DNA of 64,000 nucleotides from Mytilus galloprovincialis (GCF_965363235.1 NC_134841.1:38159440-38223439); one strand, 5' to 3'. Counted from the first letter of the stretch, positions 46,101 to 57,885 are shown. Translations and numbers: made by a program. Notes: generated from the letters alone by a model not told the origin.

Positions 46101-46384
46101 GTCAGTTGACCCCTTAAGGAGTTATTGCCCTTTATAGTCAATTTTTAACAATTTTCATTAATTTGGTAAATTTATGTAAATTTTTACCAAATATTTTTCT
46201 CTGTTACTAATGGGCAAAGTTCATTATAGATATAATTGTAAGAAGCAAGAATGTTCAGTAAAGTAAGAACTTCAAACACATCACCATCACCAAAATACAA
46301 TTTTGTCATGAATCCATTTGTGTCCTTTGTTTAATATGCACATAGACCAAGGTGAGCGACACAGGCTCTTTAGAGCCTCTAGTT
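43177..46384 (+). repeat. Hairpin-headed repeat family A (GCTCACC), two heads, four units
   Basis: The head hairpin AGCTCACCTGGCCCGAAGGG...AGCT lies at 43177-43207, followed by CGTCGTCGTC-rich DNA. Units starting 'ACAAAAATCTTCTCCTCTGA' lie at 43266, 44578, 45081 and 45671. A second head is at 45565-45595. The tail 46170-46384 ends in AGGCTCTTTAGAGCCT, itself a hairpin. The first unit is split by an 806-bp element. I recognise it as widespread in bivalves. Confidence 0.85.
43674..44479. mobile_element. 806-bp TIR element with 6-bp TSD
   Basis: Starts CAGACTATGCGAA and ends TTCGCATAGTCTG (inverted). AAATAA flanks both sides (43668-43673, 44480-44485), and the neighbouring A unit shows the empty site ACAAATAAGTC. 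TTTTACCAGACC-type motifs recur near both ends (about 43731, 43748 and 44411). One 60-residue frame (44098-44280) is unrecognised. Superfamily not assigned. Confidence 0.85.
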
Positions 46385-46733
46385 TTTTTTGTTTTTTTTT
46401 ATTGAATTTTCTACTGTTATTGGGGACTTTGTCCCCATATAATTTGTGTCAATTTTAATTCCTGTTTAGGTTATAAAAGAGTGCCAATGTTTTCATGAAG
46501 GGGAGTAAGACTTGTGGTATAAGATATCTTAAAAACAAGTACGTATATAATTCCTCTATTTAAACAAATTTTATCATACTGTCAATAAAAAGAAACAATC
46601 AGCTATCACTGGGCTTGAAAACTTTTGATCAGTTGTTATAATATTTGATTTATTAGTACCGGTAATTGAAAATCTTTTTTGCTATGTCAACTTCAACTAG
46701 GTAGAGATCTTTGTCTGGTTTTATTGGTGTTTT

Positions 46734-46862
46734 CATAGGCGGATCTAAGGGGGCCAGGGCCCCCTTTTGTGGGATAAAATTTGGTTGATTATAAAGGGAA
46801 TCACTGAAGCTTGACTGGAATACCCCCCCCCCTTTTTTTAGGTCAGTCAGCCCAATCAGGAA
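46734..46862. mobile_element. Short G/C-run element, copy 2
   Basis: GGCGGATCTAAGGGGGCC, then TTTGGTTGATTATAAAGG, AATCACTGAAGC and a C-run. Related to 18636-18780. Confidence 0.55.
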
Positions 46863-47150
46863 CATTTTCCCGCCAAAATTTCAATGGCTAATATCTCGAA
46901 AACAAGCACGATGACCTATATATTTTTTTGCTCTTTTGATTCCTTTATTAATCCCCTATCAATATATTTGATATCCATTCTCAATTTTATTTTAGTGTTT
47001 TGAAAAGTTAATCATTTTGAAACTGAGAAGCCAACTCCCTTAAAATGTTGTATATCTATTTTTATATTTTTATATATAATGTACATATAAAGTATACCAA
47101 CAGTGATTCCTTTTTTACTATTTTCAATGACTAAGCATTTTATTTTTCAG

Positions 47151-47215
47151 GCTAGCATTCCAGCTTGTACCTACAGATTGATGTTGGAAATGGCTATTAG
47201 AGTTGACTTTTAAAA
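47151..47215 (+). other. Exon-like segment, possible coding end
   Basis: Follows TTTATTTTTCAG. In phase 0 it reads ASIPACTYRLMLEMAIRVDF and TAA, 2 nt before a GTAAGA donor. Phase 0 matches the donor of exon X, so X spliced to this would end there. One frame of 20 codons in AT-rich DNA is weak evidence. Confidence 0.25.
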
Positions 47216-48949
47216 GTAAGAAAGAACAAAGAATTTTTTTAGATTTTTAAAATTTTCTATTTAAGATCATGTAAACTCCCATGTGATTTGTATAATCTTT
47301 TTACAATTTAATATTTTCTGGAATGACCTGTCAAGTTTTAGGAAGGGAAACATTATTATTTTGAAAAGTTTCTCTGCTTTAATTGTTATTCCCAGTTTGC
47401 TATTTTTTGCCTTTTTCAGTTTCTTAAAATATGACAGAAAATTGAAAAGTGTATTTCTTTTTCAGATAAGTATTACTGTGGCTGAAGGATATAATTATGT
47501 GATTAATTCTCCATACTCCTTAGAGATGTTGTGAAGGTTCTTAATATGTTGACAGCTGGGCACTCTCTCTTCACAAGACATCAGATTTAACATCCCCATT
47601 CTGACACTGGACATGACTGCCAATTTGTATATCCTGCACTACCAAACAGACGCCTTTCTCTTGCAAAGATTTTACTGCCAGTCTGCAGAAGACCAAGAGT
47701 GACCATATTTCTCTTTGGGGTCTTTCTAACTCTACTGAACAATTTCCAATATGAACGGTTCATACAAATCTTGCATAAACAAGAGAAAGAATGTAGTTGA
47801 TAAATTCTAAAATAATAAATGTAAAGATTCTCCATTTTCAACAAGAGTGGAAGTTTTAATTAAGGTTAGTGTATTGTGTTTTGAATTTTCACTCAACTTT
47901 CTTTTTCTCTCTACCATTAAATGCTATGGACTTTTTTTTTACTTGTGGCTCAACAGATAGAATGGTTCTTATTAAGTTAACATTTACATTGGTTAAGAAT
48001 GGAGAATCTAAGAATAACAAAAATATTGTAAATAATTCAAGTATGGCAATGGTTTTACATGGAAATCAAAAATATTATTGTCAAAATTGGTGTAATGATA
48101 CATTCAAGAGATTACATGTAGCAATATGTATGTAATCCTTATTTACTACCAGTCACAGACATTTCTTGAGTAAAAATCAAGCTTATTGCTACAGGTACTC
48201 GACTCAGTTGTAATTGATCATAAGTTTAACATTGTGAAGGGGAGGTAATGCACCTGTTTAATGCCTCATACTAGAAGTTTCTTTAGTTCACAGTTTACCA
48301 ATATAACTTAGACATTCTCTTCTGTAATTTGAGCAGTACGTTTAACAAAGCATCCATTAAACTTTTCATGCATTGAGTTATGCTAAGCATTTTTGGCTGA
48401 ATTTTTGACAAGTCCAAAAAACAGGAGAATATTGATGAAACACCTTACTTTCAGGGAATGTAAAATAATATAGTTTCTGTAAAACAATAATTTGTGTACA
48501 ATATGTACTTAATGTAATGATAAATTTTGTATATTATTGAACTACAGACCACCTTAACATATAATTGTCCATATTTTGAGCTAGAGCCGATAGACTTTTC
48601 TATAATTTTGATATAATTTGTCCCACAAGTAGTGCACTACACCTTAAAAAATATCAAAACAAGTGTAATTTATTTTATTTGTGTTTATTGTCTACAGTAA
48701 AAGAAATGCACATTAAAATAACTGTTCTTGGGCCTAAGAGATGAGTTCAGTAACTGTAGATTCAGCAAATTCCCTGATCAGTAAATGTAGATTCTGCAAA
48801 TTCCCTGATAAGGAGCTATGTACATCAAAATTGAGTTAGTTGAATTCCATCTTAAAGAGTTAACTTTAAGTCTGTAAAAAAAACACTTTTCAAAGATAAA
48901 TGTACCCGTTTCCTTTCAATTGAAACTTTTTCTTCTTCTGTAGGATAGT
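47216..48949. other. AT-rich spacer with one uncertain frame
   Basis: The plus strand is open from 47591 to 47800 (69 codons, no ATG), reading HSDTGHDCQFVYPALPNRRL and later RRPRVTIFLFGVFLTLLNNF. It may be part of an exon or repeat; no family is recognised. The remainder shows T-runs and no supported feature. Confidence 0.3.
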
Positions 48950-49808
48950 TAGTGGTTCAAATATATGCCTGTTGAGAATAAAATTACATGCAAGTTTTTG
49001 GAATTTCCACTGAAAAATGAAAATAAAATTTGCATAAAGAAACGTCCCTTACTAAAAGAGACACTAAATTTGGCAAAAACTTTACATAATGCAGGTATTT
49101 ATTCTTGGTACTCCTATGTAAATCATGTCAGAAGTCGAAATGATTTAGAAATTGTTAACCAAAATAAGGATAAAAATAATAGGCTAATATACAAACAAAA
49201 TTTAGAAAACTATGAAAATTTATATAATGATAAAATATTAAATTTACAAGAGAATAGCAAACTCCAAGTTTTTAAAAAAATAAAGAAAAGCTATAACTTT
49301 AAACCATACCTACTTTCTCAAAATTTTGAATATAGACAACTAATTTGTAAATTTCGAATAAGTGACCACTGTTTATTAATAATAACTGGTAGATACAGGA
49401 AAATTCCCAGAGATTTAAGACTATGTACACATTGTGATGTACTACATCATGAGTTTCATTTCTTTTTTTAAATGTAAAATAAATGAACAATTAAGAAAAG
49501 AATTTTTAAATGAAAAAATAAATATGATAACTTAAATGATATAGATAAATTAAAACATATCCTCAATCCTGAAACAAAACAGGACACTTGCAAATTAGGC
49601 TCCTTTTTAAAAAAGTCACTAAGACTGAGGGCAGGGAGTCCTTAACATGATTTAAAATCTCTTGTAGTATATTGATTTAAAGAAGACAAGGATTATAGTT
49701 CAAAGTGTCTGCATTGTTAATTTTCATTGCTTTATATATGTAAACTGTATATTATGTATCATGTTTTAAGCCATTGGCCCATATGGGCGTTAAGTGCTTT
49801 TCAATAAA
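48950..49808 (+). mobile_element. LINE 3' portion, 5'-truncated
   Basis: Frame 48965-49471 reads through a lysine/asparagine-rich stretch into QLICKFRISDHCLLIITGRY, RKIPRDLRLCTHCDVLHHEF and HFFF. This matches the C-terminal 'KFRISDH.L.IE.GRY..IPR..R.C..C' and zinc-binding tail of CR1/L2-like LINE proteins. A T-run at about 49465 shifts the frame; the next frame continues FKCKINEQLRKEFLN. The 3' end has GCCATTGGCCCATATGGGCG (hairpin-capable), then GTGCTTTTCAATAAAGG, a typical LINE terminus. Confidence 0.8.
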
Positions 49809-50387
49809 GGTTAAAGATCAAAGTACCCTGTCTGCAAAAAAAGTTCAATGCAAGAGTCTTATTGCACTTAGGCTTTTTGTATCATGTCAATTAAGCATAG
49901 AAATAACCAAAAAGAAACAAATTTCTCTTTCCTATAGCTTCTATATGCAGTTTTATATGTAAATATGTGTTACAGCCTAAATTGACCTCAACTTATTTTT
50001 AGTCTTGCATCGCCTTTGACCATTTCCTAACTGTGTTGTATGCTATTGCAACTTTTCCATCCTGAAAGAATTATTTATGGCAAAATTGCTTCACAAATTT
50101 TAATTTGATGGACAAAATTACAATTTTTTAGAAGCACAAGCCCCCTATTAATATAAGGTGAAATGGGATAATATCAACTTGGTTATCAGAATTTGTGATT
50201 ATCTCCCCTTATTACTTATTAAAAAGAACTTGTGCCAGTGTAGGAATTTTACTGGAAATATTTCGTTGTAAAGGAGGGATTTCAATACAATTTGAAGTAG
50301 TAAGCTGAAATCTGAAAGCACATATTTTTATGTATGAAATTAAGGAAGTTCGCATTTGCATGTCTTAAAAAAAATTGACCCCCATTT
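49809..50387. other. AT-rich spacer
   Basis: No supported feature. Confidence 0.4.
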
Positions 50388-51250
50388 TTGTCGAGCCTTC
50401 GACTTTAGTCGAAAAAGCGAGACTAAGCGATCCTACATTCCGTCGGCGTCGGCGTCGTCGTCGTTGGCGGCGTCCACAAATATTCACTCTGTGGTTAAAG
50501 TTTTTGAAATTTTAATTACTTTCTTAAACTATACTGAATTTCTACCAAACTTGGACAGAAGCTTGTTTATGATCATAAGAAAGTATCTAGAAGTAAATTT
50601 TGTAAAAATAAAATTCCATTTTTTCCGTATTTTACTTATAAATGGACTTTGTTTTTCTGCGAGGAAACATTACATTCACTCTGTGGTTAAAGTTTTAAAA
50701 ATTTTAATAACTTTCATAAACTATCCTTGATTTGTACCAAACTTGGACAGAAGCTTGTTTATAATCATAAGATAGTATCAAGAAGAAAATTTTGTAAAAA
50801 TAAATTTCCACTTTTCCGTATTTTACTTATAAATGGACTTAGTTTTTTTTGCCAGAAACAAAACATTCACTCTGTGGTTTAAGTTTTTAAAATTTTTATA
50901 ATGTTCTTAAACTATCCTGGATTTCTACCAAACTTAGACAGAAGCTTGTTTCTGATCATAAGATATTATTCAGAAGTAAATTTTGTAAAAAAAAAATTCA
51001 CTTTTTCCGTATTTTACTTATCAATGGACTTAGTTTTTCTTCCAGTTAACATTACATACAGTCTGCAGTTAAAGTTTATACAACATTTATTAGATTCATA
51101 AACTATCCTGGATTTTTTACCAAACTTGGAAGCTTCTTTCAATCAAAAGACAGTATCGAGAGGGAAATTTTTATTGATGTTTTTCCTCATTTTGTTGAGT
51201 CTGCGATTAACAGCAAAAGTAGGCGAGACACTGGGTTCCGCGGAACCCTT
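50388..51250 (+). repeat. Hairpin-headed repeat family C (GTCGAGCCTTCGAC)
   Basis: The head contains TTCGACTTTAGTCGAA (16-nt hairpin), then a GCGTCGTCGTCG stretch and four units of about 190 bp starting at about 50482, 50674, 50865 and 51050. The tail AGGCGAGACACT is followed by the perfect palindrome GGGTTCCGCGGAACCC (51233-51248). Confidence 0.85.
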
Positions 51251-51949
51251 ACAAATTTTTCTATTTACAAATCTTTAACATGTATAATGATAAGCCATCT
51301 GTTAAAGTCTCATTAAAACTTAAACTTGTCAATGTTAAAGCTATGATAAGTCAAGAGAGAATATTTTACCCGCAAAAAATTCAATTGTTTGTATCTCGGA
51401 AACGAGCACATTGACCTTTAAATTATTTTTGCTCTTTTGATTCCTTTATTAATCATCTATCAACATAAACTAGTGTTTTGAAAAGTTCATTATTTTGAAA
51501 CTTAGAAGCAAACTGCTTTCCCTTAAAAAAAGAACCACCACATAACAGCTATGATAAAATCTTTAGATTTCAGCCTTTTCATATTTCATATAATTTTGTT
51601 TTGCTCATACATTGGTGACAAACATATATGATAAATGAGAGTTATCAAATAATCGGCTTCAAGTTTTTAAAAAGGCATAAATCAAACTTGATTCATCAAA
51701 CACCTTGTTTTAAACTTAGCGGAACAGTTAATATGCTGGTCAATGCCCCATGTCCTCTGCAAATGGGATAACTGTAAAGAAAGTCCTTATAAAATGATGA
51801 ACAATTGTTTCTTTTATCAAAAAAATTAAATATAAGAGGTAGGGGTATACAGTAATCAACTAATGGAAAGGTTGTCTTATTTAATAAGATAGACAAGTTT
51901 TGGTTCCTACCGCACCCTCATCAGGATTAAAACTACTGAAGAGTACAAA
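51251..51949. other. AT-rich spacer
   Basis: 'TTTGCTCTTTTGATTCCTTT' here also occurs near 46930 with the same neighbours ('AACGAGCAC' versus 'AACAAGCAC'), a shared dispersed fragment. Nothing else. Confidence 0.4.
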
Positions 51950-52500
51950 ATTCCCAAGTGATAATGTGTTCTTCACAATTTGTCACCATAAGAAGAAATT
52001 ACAAATAGAGAGTGAAAGTAGGTATGACATTAAACTGGATTAAGAATGTTAAGTAAAATATGTTTTTGCAAATTTGGACGACAATTAATTGCAATTATGT
52101 ACCATTTCAACAATAGAAGTAGTATAGACTTGCAAATCCGTACAATTACAACACTGGAAGTAGTATGGTTGTCTGAGCGAAGCCAATTGGAAGCATGTAC
52201 CTCTTAGTGAAGCTAATTGGGAGCACACCCTCTGTCTTGTTGCGAAGCTAGTTGGAAGCAGTACATATATACCTCTGTCTGCAAAAGCTAATTAGAAGCA
52301 GTACCCCTGGCAGAGCGGTCCCAATTAGAGGCACGTAACTCTGAGGGAAGCCAATTGGAAGCAGTACCTCTGCAAAATTTGATTAAAAATTATTCAACGA
52401 ATTTTATTTAACATTCTTTTTAAAGTTTACTTTCATACCAACTCTCATTTTCTATTTATAATTACTCCCCTTGTTGACATTGTGATGTGCAAATTATCAT
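51950..52500. repeat. Diverged foldback element with central minisatellite
   Basis: 51996-52080 resembles the reverse complement of about 52375-52480 (shared GGTATGA, AAGAATGTTAA and AAATAGA blocks in mirrored order). Between the arms, 52176-52372 holds about five degenerate units of about 45 bp with GAAGCCAATTGGAAGCA and TACCTCTG. The whole looks like an old TIR/foldback element. Confidence 0.6.
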
Positions 52501-54050
52501 TCCACCATTTAGTAGATCATTCTAATAAATTACTACAACACATGCTCAAGTATTGTTATACGAGTAAAATATTTTAAATTTTAGTTTCTGCTCCTTTAAA
52601 CGATTACTTACTTACTTTAACTTTTTGATAGCTAAGGTTCCTCAAAATCTATAGAGAGGCTGATATAAGTTTGCTATCAAAGGCATAGGATACAGTAACA
52701 GGGGAGGTAATGATGTCGCTAATGTCAAATGTTACTTTTAGCCATGTCAAATAGTTACATATCAGGAAAAGACCCATTTTTTTTTACTGATTTAACAAGA
52801 AAATTACATTAGGCTTGAATATGTCTAAAGATTATTAATGCCAATTTGAAGAAATCACCGATGGAATTTTTCTAAATAAGATAAATATACAGCCAATAAT
52901 GATGTTTTTTTTTACTAGAATCATGTGCTAATTTGAAGAAATCACCAGTGATATATTTTAAATTAGATAAATATGCATCTTAAAATGATGGGTTTTTTTA
53001 CTGAAATCGTGAAAATATAATAAAAATGAATTCTTTCAAAAGAATTGTTTCACAAATTTAACTTAAAACACACTTAATATGTAGAGATGCTATTCAAGTA
53101 TTATTTTTTTTTTAATTTCAAAAACTCCCCTTGTGTTTGTCTTTATTAACTAAAAAGAAAGTATGTCTTTCCATTTGATGGAAATATCCAAGAAACCGAA
53201 ATGTCTAGTATAAAATGTCTGAAATTTGACCATTCATCTATAAAAGTAGCAAATTAAGGTACCTGTATTATTACATATTTAAATTGACTAAGTGAATAAA
53301 TAACTTGTAAGCAAACTGTGTTTTTTATTTTCAATAAATTTTATTTAAATGTAAAATACAATAAATTATTTTTTTCAGATTACATTGTCAGAGGATGGGG
53401 CAGAATAATCGGTTATTTATAAGAACAGACTTTAATTAATATTTGTGGTCTTGAAAAATCATGATATCCTTGAAATAGAATAATTACTCATGGCACCAAA
53501 TAGATTTTACTAGAAATTATTTTGTTATGAAGTAGTTTAAGTGAAAATGGAAACCCTTAATATTTCTTTTAACAATTTTGAATTATAAACTTTAAAAAAA
53601 TTGTTTTAAATAAATGAAGAAAAAAGTTGACAATTTTCAGTTTAAATTCAAATTGCAGATTTGACATGATAAATTTGTTATTTTTATTTACATTCCCTAG
53701 TAAGCTTTAGATTAGAAAATCTTGAAAAGAAAAAGAAAAAAAAAAGTGTACCAGCCGTGAAAGGATTAATAATTTTAGAATGAATTCAAAGTTTTCCCAT
53801 GTATATAGCTTCACACTAGGAATTGGTATTTGTTTACTTGACAAAAAGAGGATTTTTATTTTTAGTCTTCGGGTCATGTATAAAAAAATGGATTTCCAGA
53901 AACTTGGCTTTTGAGGCTTGAACTTCTTTTCTTCACACTATTGAACACCAACCAAAAAGATAAACTAGTTTTCTCCAACAATGGTGTGTTTACAAACAAT
54001 TCAAACTTTTTGCTATTTCAGTTATTGTTTGGATATAAAAATACTCTTTT
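52501..54050. other. AT-rich, possibly 3' untranslated
   Basis: An acceptor-like TTATTTTTTTCAG precedes 53379. In phase 0 the following reads ITLSEDGAE and stops, then long AT-rich DNA. Too weak to call a gene. Confidence 0.2.
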
Positions 54051-54500
54051 ACTTTGATAGAAACAAATCATCACAATTTCAATATCTCAAAACGGACATC
54101 ATAAGGACTCCCTTGTGAGAATGTTGGAGCTCTACAGCTTTCACTTTGTTTGTCTGTCTACAATTTTTGTAAATGCAAAACCTCCCCCTAAAGATAGGTA
54201 AATTAAAGCAATCTTTACCATTCACTGTGCTTGCAAGCACTTTGATTACCATTCTAGGGTTATGCCCCTTTACATATGGAAAAATTCCTGAATGTTTTCG
54301 TTTTATTCTCTTAATTTAAGTTTGTCTCAACTAAATTTAATGAAATGTATAAACATTGCCTATTATCACTAAACTCAGTTTAAGTTCAAATTTTGGCAGC
54401 TTCACTTTTACAGTTCTTGAGTTTTGTCCCTTTATAACCTTATATGCTAGTGGGGGCATCATCTGTGTCCCTATGAAGGCATTGACCCCATTTATTTTTA
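54051..54500 (+). repeat. Dispersed bivalve repeat fragment
   Basis: Contains 'CTACAGCTTTCACTTTGTTT', 'CCTTTACATATGG' and a 3' part AGTGGGGGCATCATCTGTGT. The last piece resembles the GGGGCATC end seen in family D-like repeats. Partial and diverged. Confidence 0.4.
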
Positions 54501-55914
54501 ATAAAGTGGAAGCAGATCAGCTGTTATTTAGGTATTTTGTAGCATGATGCATTATAATTAAATTTTGCTTGTGTTTCATAGACTTATGGTTGGAAATAGT
54601 TTAAAAACCTTCACTTTCTACCCAGAGTGTTGAGTTTCTTTTTATATACTCTTAACTTATATATTTACATGTGATTGTGTATTTTGTTTTGAATAGTTCT
54701 CCTTTTTTATACTGTTACAAAGTATACCTCCTGAGACAGTTCTTCCAAGCAAATAGTTTCAAAACAGGTTTCCAACATTTTTCCACTACATTGATTTTAT
54801 CTCGTTTTAAACACAGTTAACAATTATTTCATTAATTATCATTATAATGATTTTCTTTATGTGTATATTTTTATGCTTATGAGTTGTATTATGATGTATA
54901 TTGTATGTATGATAATTTCCTAGGCATAAAAGTATAGCATGTGTAATACATGTACACGTAGGCGTAGAAATTTTAGCACCAAAATATTTGGGTTGTAAAG
55001 TGACATCTTTATGTATTTTAGTTCTAGTTTGAACTTTGAACATTGTATTTTTAGGGATGTTTAAAGAACAAAGATTTGCATAATTTTGTATTTTGATATT
55101 AGATTAATTTTATGTAGGTGGAATGGCTATTATATATACAAACATAATTGTATTTCGACTTTTTTGTACCAAATATTTTATAGCTGTAGTCCTAATGACA
55201 AGATTTCTTTTTTACTTGCATATTTACAAACAAAACTATTTTTTCTTTTACTCATTTACCTAGTGAGGTCAAACAATAGAGTTTCACTAGCATTGGCAAA
55301 AGGACACAGGTTTCCTAAAATAGGGTTTCCTGGTCAGCCACAGAACATACTGGAATATGTATAATTTCTCACGTTTCGTAGTAAAGGGAGAAATTATTGT
55401 ATATAGGGTACTAGCGTAGTATTTTTTTAAGTTCACGTCAGTAGGTATAAGACACATGACTAACATTATAACGGGAAATGTTTTCCCTGAGATTATCACT
55501 TTGTAGCCCGCTGCAGACAGGGCAACATTCAAGTTCCATTCATATTATGAATATACTTTGATACATGCATTTATATATTTTTCAAAACAATACACGTCCG
55601 AGTATGTCTCGTGAGACGACTTGTCGCATTGGGTCGGAGCATATATGACTGTTTCCGGACCCTTGGGTCGGACCCAGGTTTCCAGTTTCCCATTATTGGG
55701 TTTGTTTGGTTGTTCCTGGCCGGCGAGGTCGTTCATGATCGAGTTATTCATTTGTTCACTTATTCAGTTTACATTCATGTCAACCATATTATATCTCTTG
55801 TTCGTACAAGGTTTACTATTTCTGGCTAAGTTGTACCAAATAGAATATTTCAAGGTTTTTGTTATTAGTAGTAATTGTGGTTATTGCTTTTTTTATATGT
55901 TTATATAAATATAT
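54501..55914. other. AT-rich spacer
   Basis: No coding or repeat structure that I can support; short frames only. Confidence 0.4.
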
Positions 55915-55974
55915 ATATACAACTCATCTAAGCATCAACCCAACAATCTTAGATCTGTAAATTTGCTTTCGCAA

Positions 55975-56090
55975 ATTATTTTGTTCTTCCCTCGCCGGGA
56001 TTCGAACCCATGCTACTGAGATATCGTGACACCTAATCGCCTGCACTGTAGCCGTCCAGCTAGACCACACAACCACCTGGACTTCACAAC
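55975..56090 (-). mobile_element. tRNA-derived SINE head
   Basis: On the minus strand, box A TGGTCTAGCTGG (56067-56056) and a perfect box B GGTTCGAATCC (56008-55998) give an RNA polymerase III promoter. The long variable region between them resembles a leucine- or serine-type tRNA, but it is not a functional tRNA gene. Confidence 0.8.
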
Positions 56091-56904
56091 AAAAAAAAAA
56101 CTTTCGGTGGCCGTGTGTTACACCTTTCCTCATCAGTTTTAATCTAGCGTCGTACTACAGTACATGATATATAAGGCATGAAGATGTTATTGTTACAGAT
56201 CAGCTCAATTATCTATAGTAAAGGATCTTACAAATTAATGCAAGATACAGTCACAGAAAATAATTATATTTATAAGTACGTCTGAGTCAGTGACAACTCT
56301 ACAACAGATTTATCCATCGGAGCACCAGCAGTGATGGTGATACATGGCTGTGTACATTATGTATATACAACTCGTCTAAACATCAACTTAACAATGTTAG
56401 ATCTGTAAATTTGCTTTTGCAAATTTTTTTTTTCCCTCACCGGGATCCGAACCCATGCTACTGAGATATCGTGACACCTAATCGCCTGCACTGTAGCCAT
56501 CCTGCTAGACATTAGGTGTCACGATATCTCAGTGGCATAGGTTCGAATCCCGGCGAGGGAAGAACAAAAAAATTTGCAAAAGCAAATTTACAGATGTAAC
56601 ATTGTTAAGTTGATGTTTAGACGAGTTGTATAAACATAATGTACACAGCCATGTATCACCATCATTGCTGGTGATCCGATGGATGAATCTGTTGTAGAGT
56701 TGTCACTGACTCAGATGTACTTATAAATATAATTATTTTCTGTGACTGTATCTTGCATTAATTTGTAAGATCCTTTACTATAGATAGTTGAGCTGATCTG
56801 TAACAACAACATCTCCATGCCTTGTGTATCATGTACTGTAGTACGACGCTAGATTAAAACTGATGAGGAAAGGTAACACACGGCCACCAAAAGCTTTATC
56901 TTTT

Positions 56905-57025
56905 GTGAAGCCCAGGTGGTTGTGTGGTCTAGCGGGACGGCTACAGTACAGGCGATTAGGTGTCACGGTATCTCAGTAACATGGGTTCGAATCCTGGCGA
57001 GGGAAGAACAAAACAATTTGCGAAA
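56905..57025 (+). mobile_element. tRNA-derived SINE head
   Basis: Box A TGGTCTAGCGGG (56925-56936) and box B GGTTCGAATCC (56984-56994) on the plus strand, followed by CTGGCGAGGGAAGAACAAAA. It is the outer body of the right arm. The two inner bodies (about 56440-56575) are cut through box A at the palindrome centre. Confidence 0.8.
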
Positions 57026-57180
57026 GCAAATTTACAGATCTAACATTGTTGGGTTGATGTTTAGACGAGTTGTATATACATAATGTACACAGCCATGTAT
57101 CACCATCATTGCTGGTGATCCGATGGATAAATCTGTTGTAGAGTTGTCACTGACTCAGACGTACTCATATATATATATTA

Positions 57181-57579
57181 AGACACATGTATGTAATTAT
57201 TTAATAAATTTTGTTGTCCGCTATGCTTGCTGGGCTATCAGCAACACTATATATATTGTATTCATTTATGCCTTATAATAGATATGAACGTATAGGGTAT
57301 ACATATAGTTATTCAAATGCAAAAGGTTGACATGAGATTATTTCTCTAGTACTGGTACAAGTTATTGAGTTCATATTGTATAGTGTATGTTTATATTGAT
57401 AATTTGTCTTATTAAATGGCAGCTCACAATATGCAGTTGCTGATCTCGAGCTAGTCAACAAACATAAGTCTGTGTTGTGTTTTTCTTTAAGGATTTAAAG
57501 GTTAAATGTTTTTTGTGGAAAAAAGACTAATTTAAGATCCTATGTCATTCAAGCTGTCTGAGTTATTGGTAATAATAAG
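57181..57579. other. AT-rich spacer
   Basis: No supported feature. Confidence 0.4.
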
Positions 57580-57885
57580 ATGTGGTATAATTGCCATTTA
57601 GGCTCAACTGTCCACAAGAGACCAAATGACACTAAAATAAACAACCATAGGTCACGGTACAGCCTCAACAAAGAGCTAAACCCATACTGAATAGTCAGCT
57701 ATAAAAGGCCATGAAATGACAAATGTAAAACAGTTCAAACATTTGTTTGTTAATATGAAAAAGATGTATGATTGCCAATGAGACAACTTTCCACAAGAGA
57801 CCAAAATGACAGAGAAATTAAGTAAAGGGTCACCATACGGCCTTCAACAATGAGCAAAGCCCATACTGCATAGACAGCCTATATA
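57580..57885 (-). repeat. Two reverse fragments of repeat H
   Basis: AAGATGTGGTATAATTGCC and CCACAAGAGACCAAATGACA at about 57580-57640, then again AAGATGTATGATTGCCAATG and CCACAAGAGACCAAAATGAC at 57760-57815. Head-to-tail in reverse orientation. Confidence 0.75.

Larger units (their letters stand above)
42739..46436. mobile_element. 3.7-kb composite insertion with 7-bp TSD
   Basis: ATATAAT flanks it (42732-42738 and 46437-46443). The undamaged 990-bp units show the empty site. The left end is ATGAGGCAGGCATTACC. The right end is the hairpin GGGGACTTTGTCCCC, and GGGGACGAAGTC occurs 25 bp inside the left end. Most of the interior is family A repeat. Confidence 0.75.
55915..57180. repeat. 1.2-kb palindrome of tRNA-SINE dimers
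   Basis: Left arm (about 55915-56510) and right arm (about 56511-57110) are inverted copies. The junction is CTGCTAGAC|ATTAGGTGTCACG. Each arm contains two SINE bodies joined by a linker with CTTGCATTAATTTGTAAGAT and AACTGATGAGGAAAGG. Each body has a tRNA-like head, then TTGCGAAAGCAAATTTACAG, then GGTGATCCGATGGA. Confidence 0.85.

Noticed and set aside
55998-56994. Functional tRNA genes
   Set aside because: Box A and B are present, but the acceptor stem and a normal anticodon arm are not evident, and several copies are inside a repeat; these are SINE heads.
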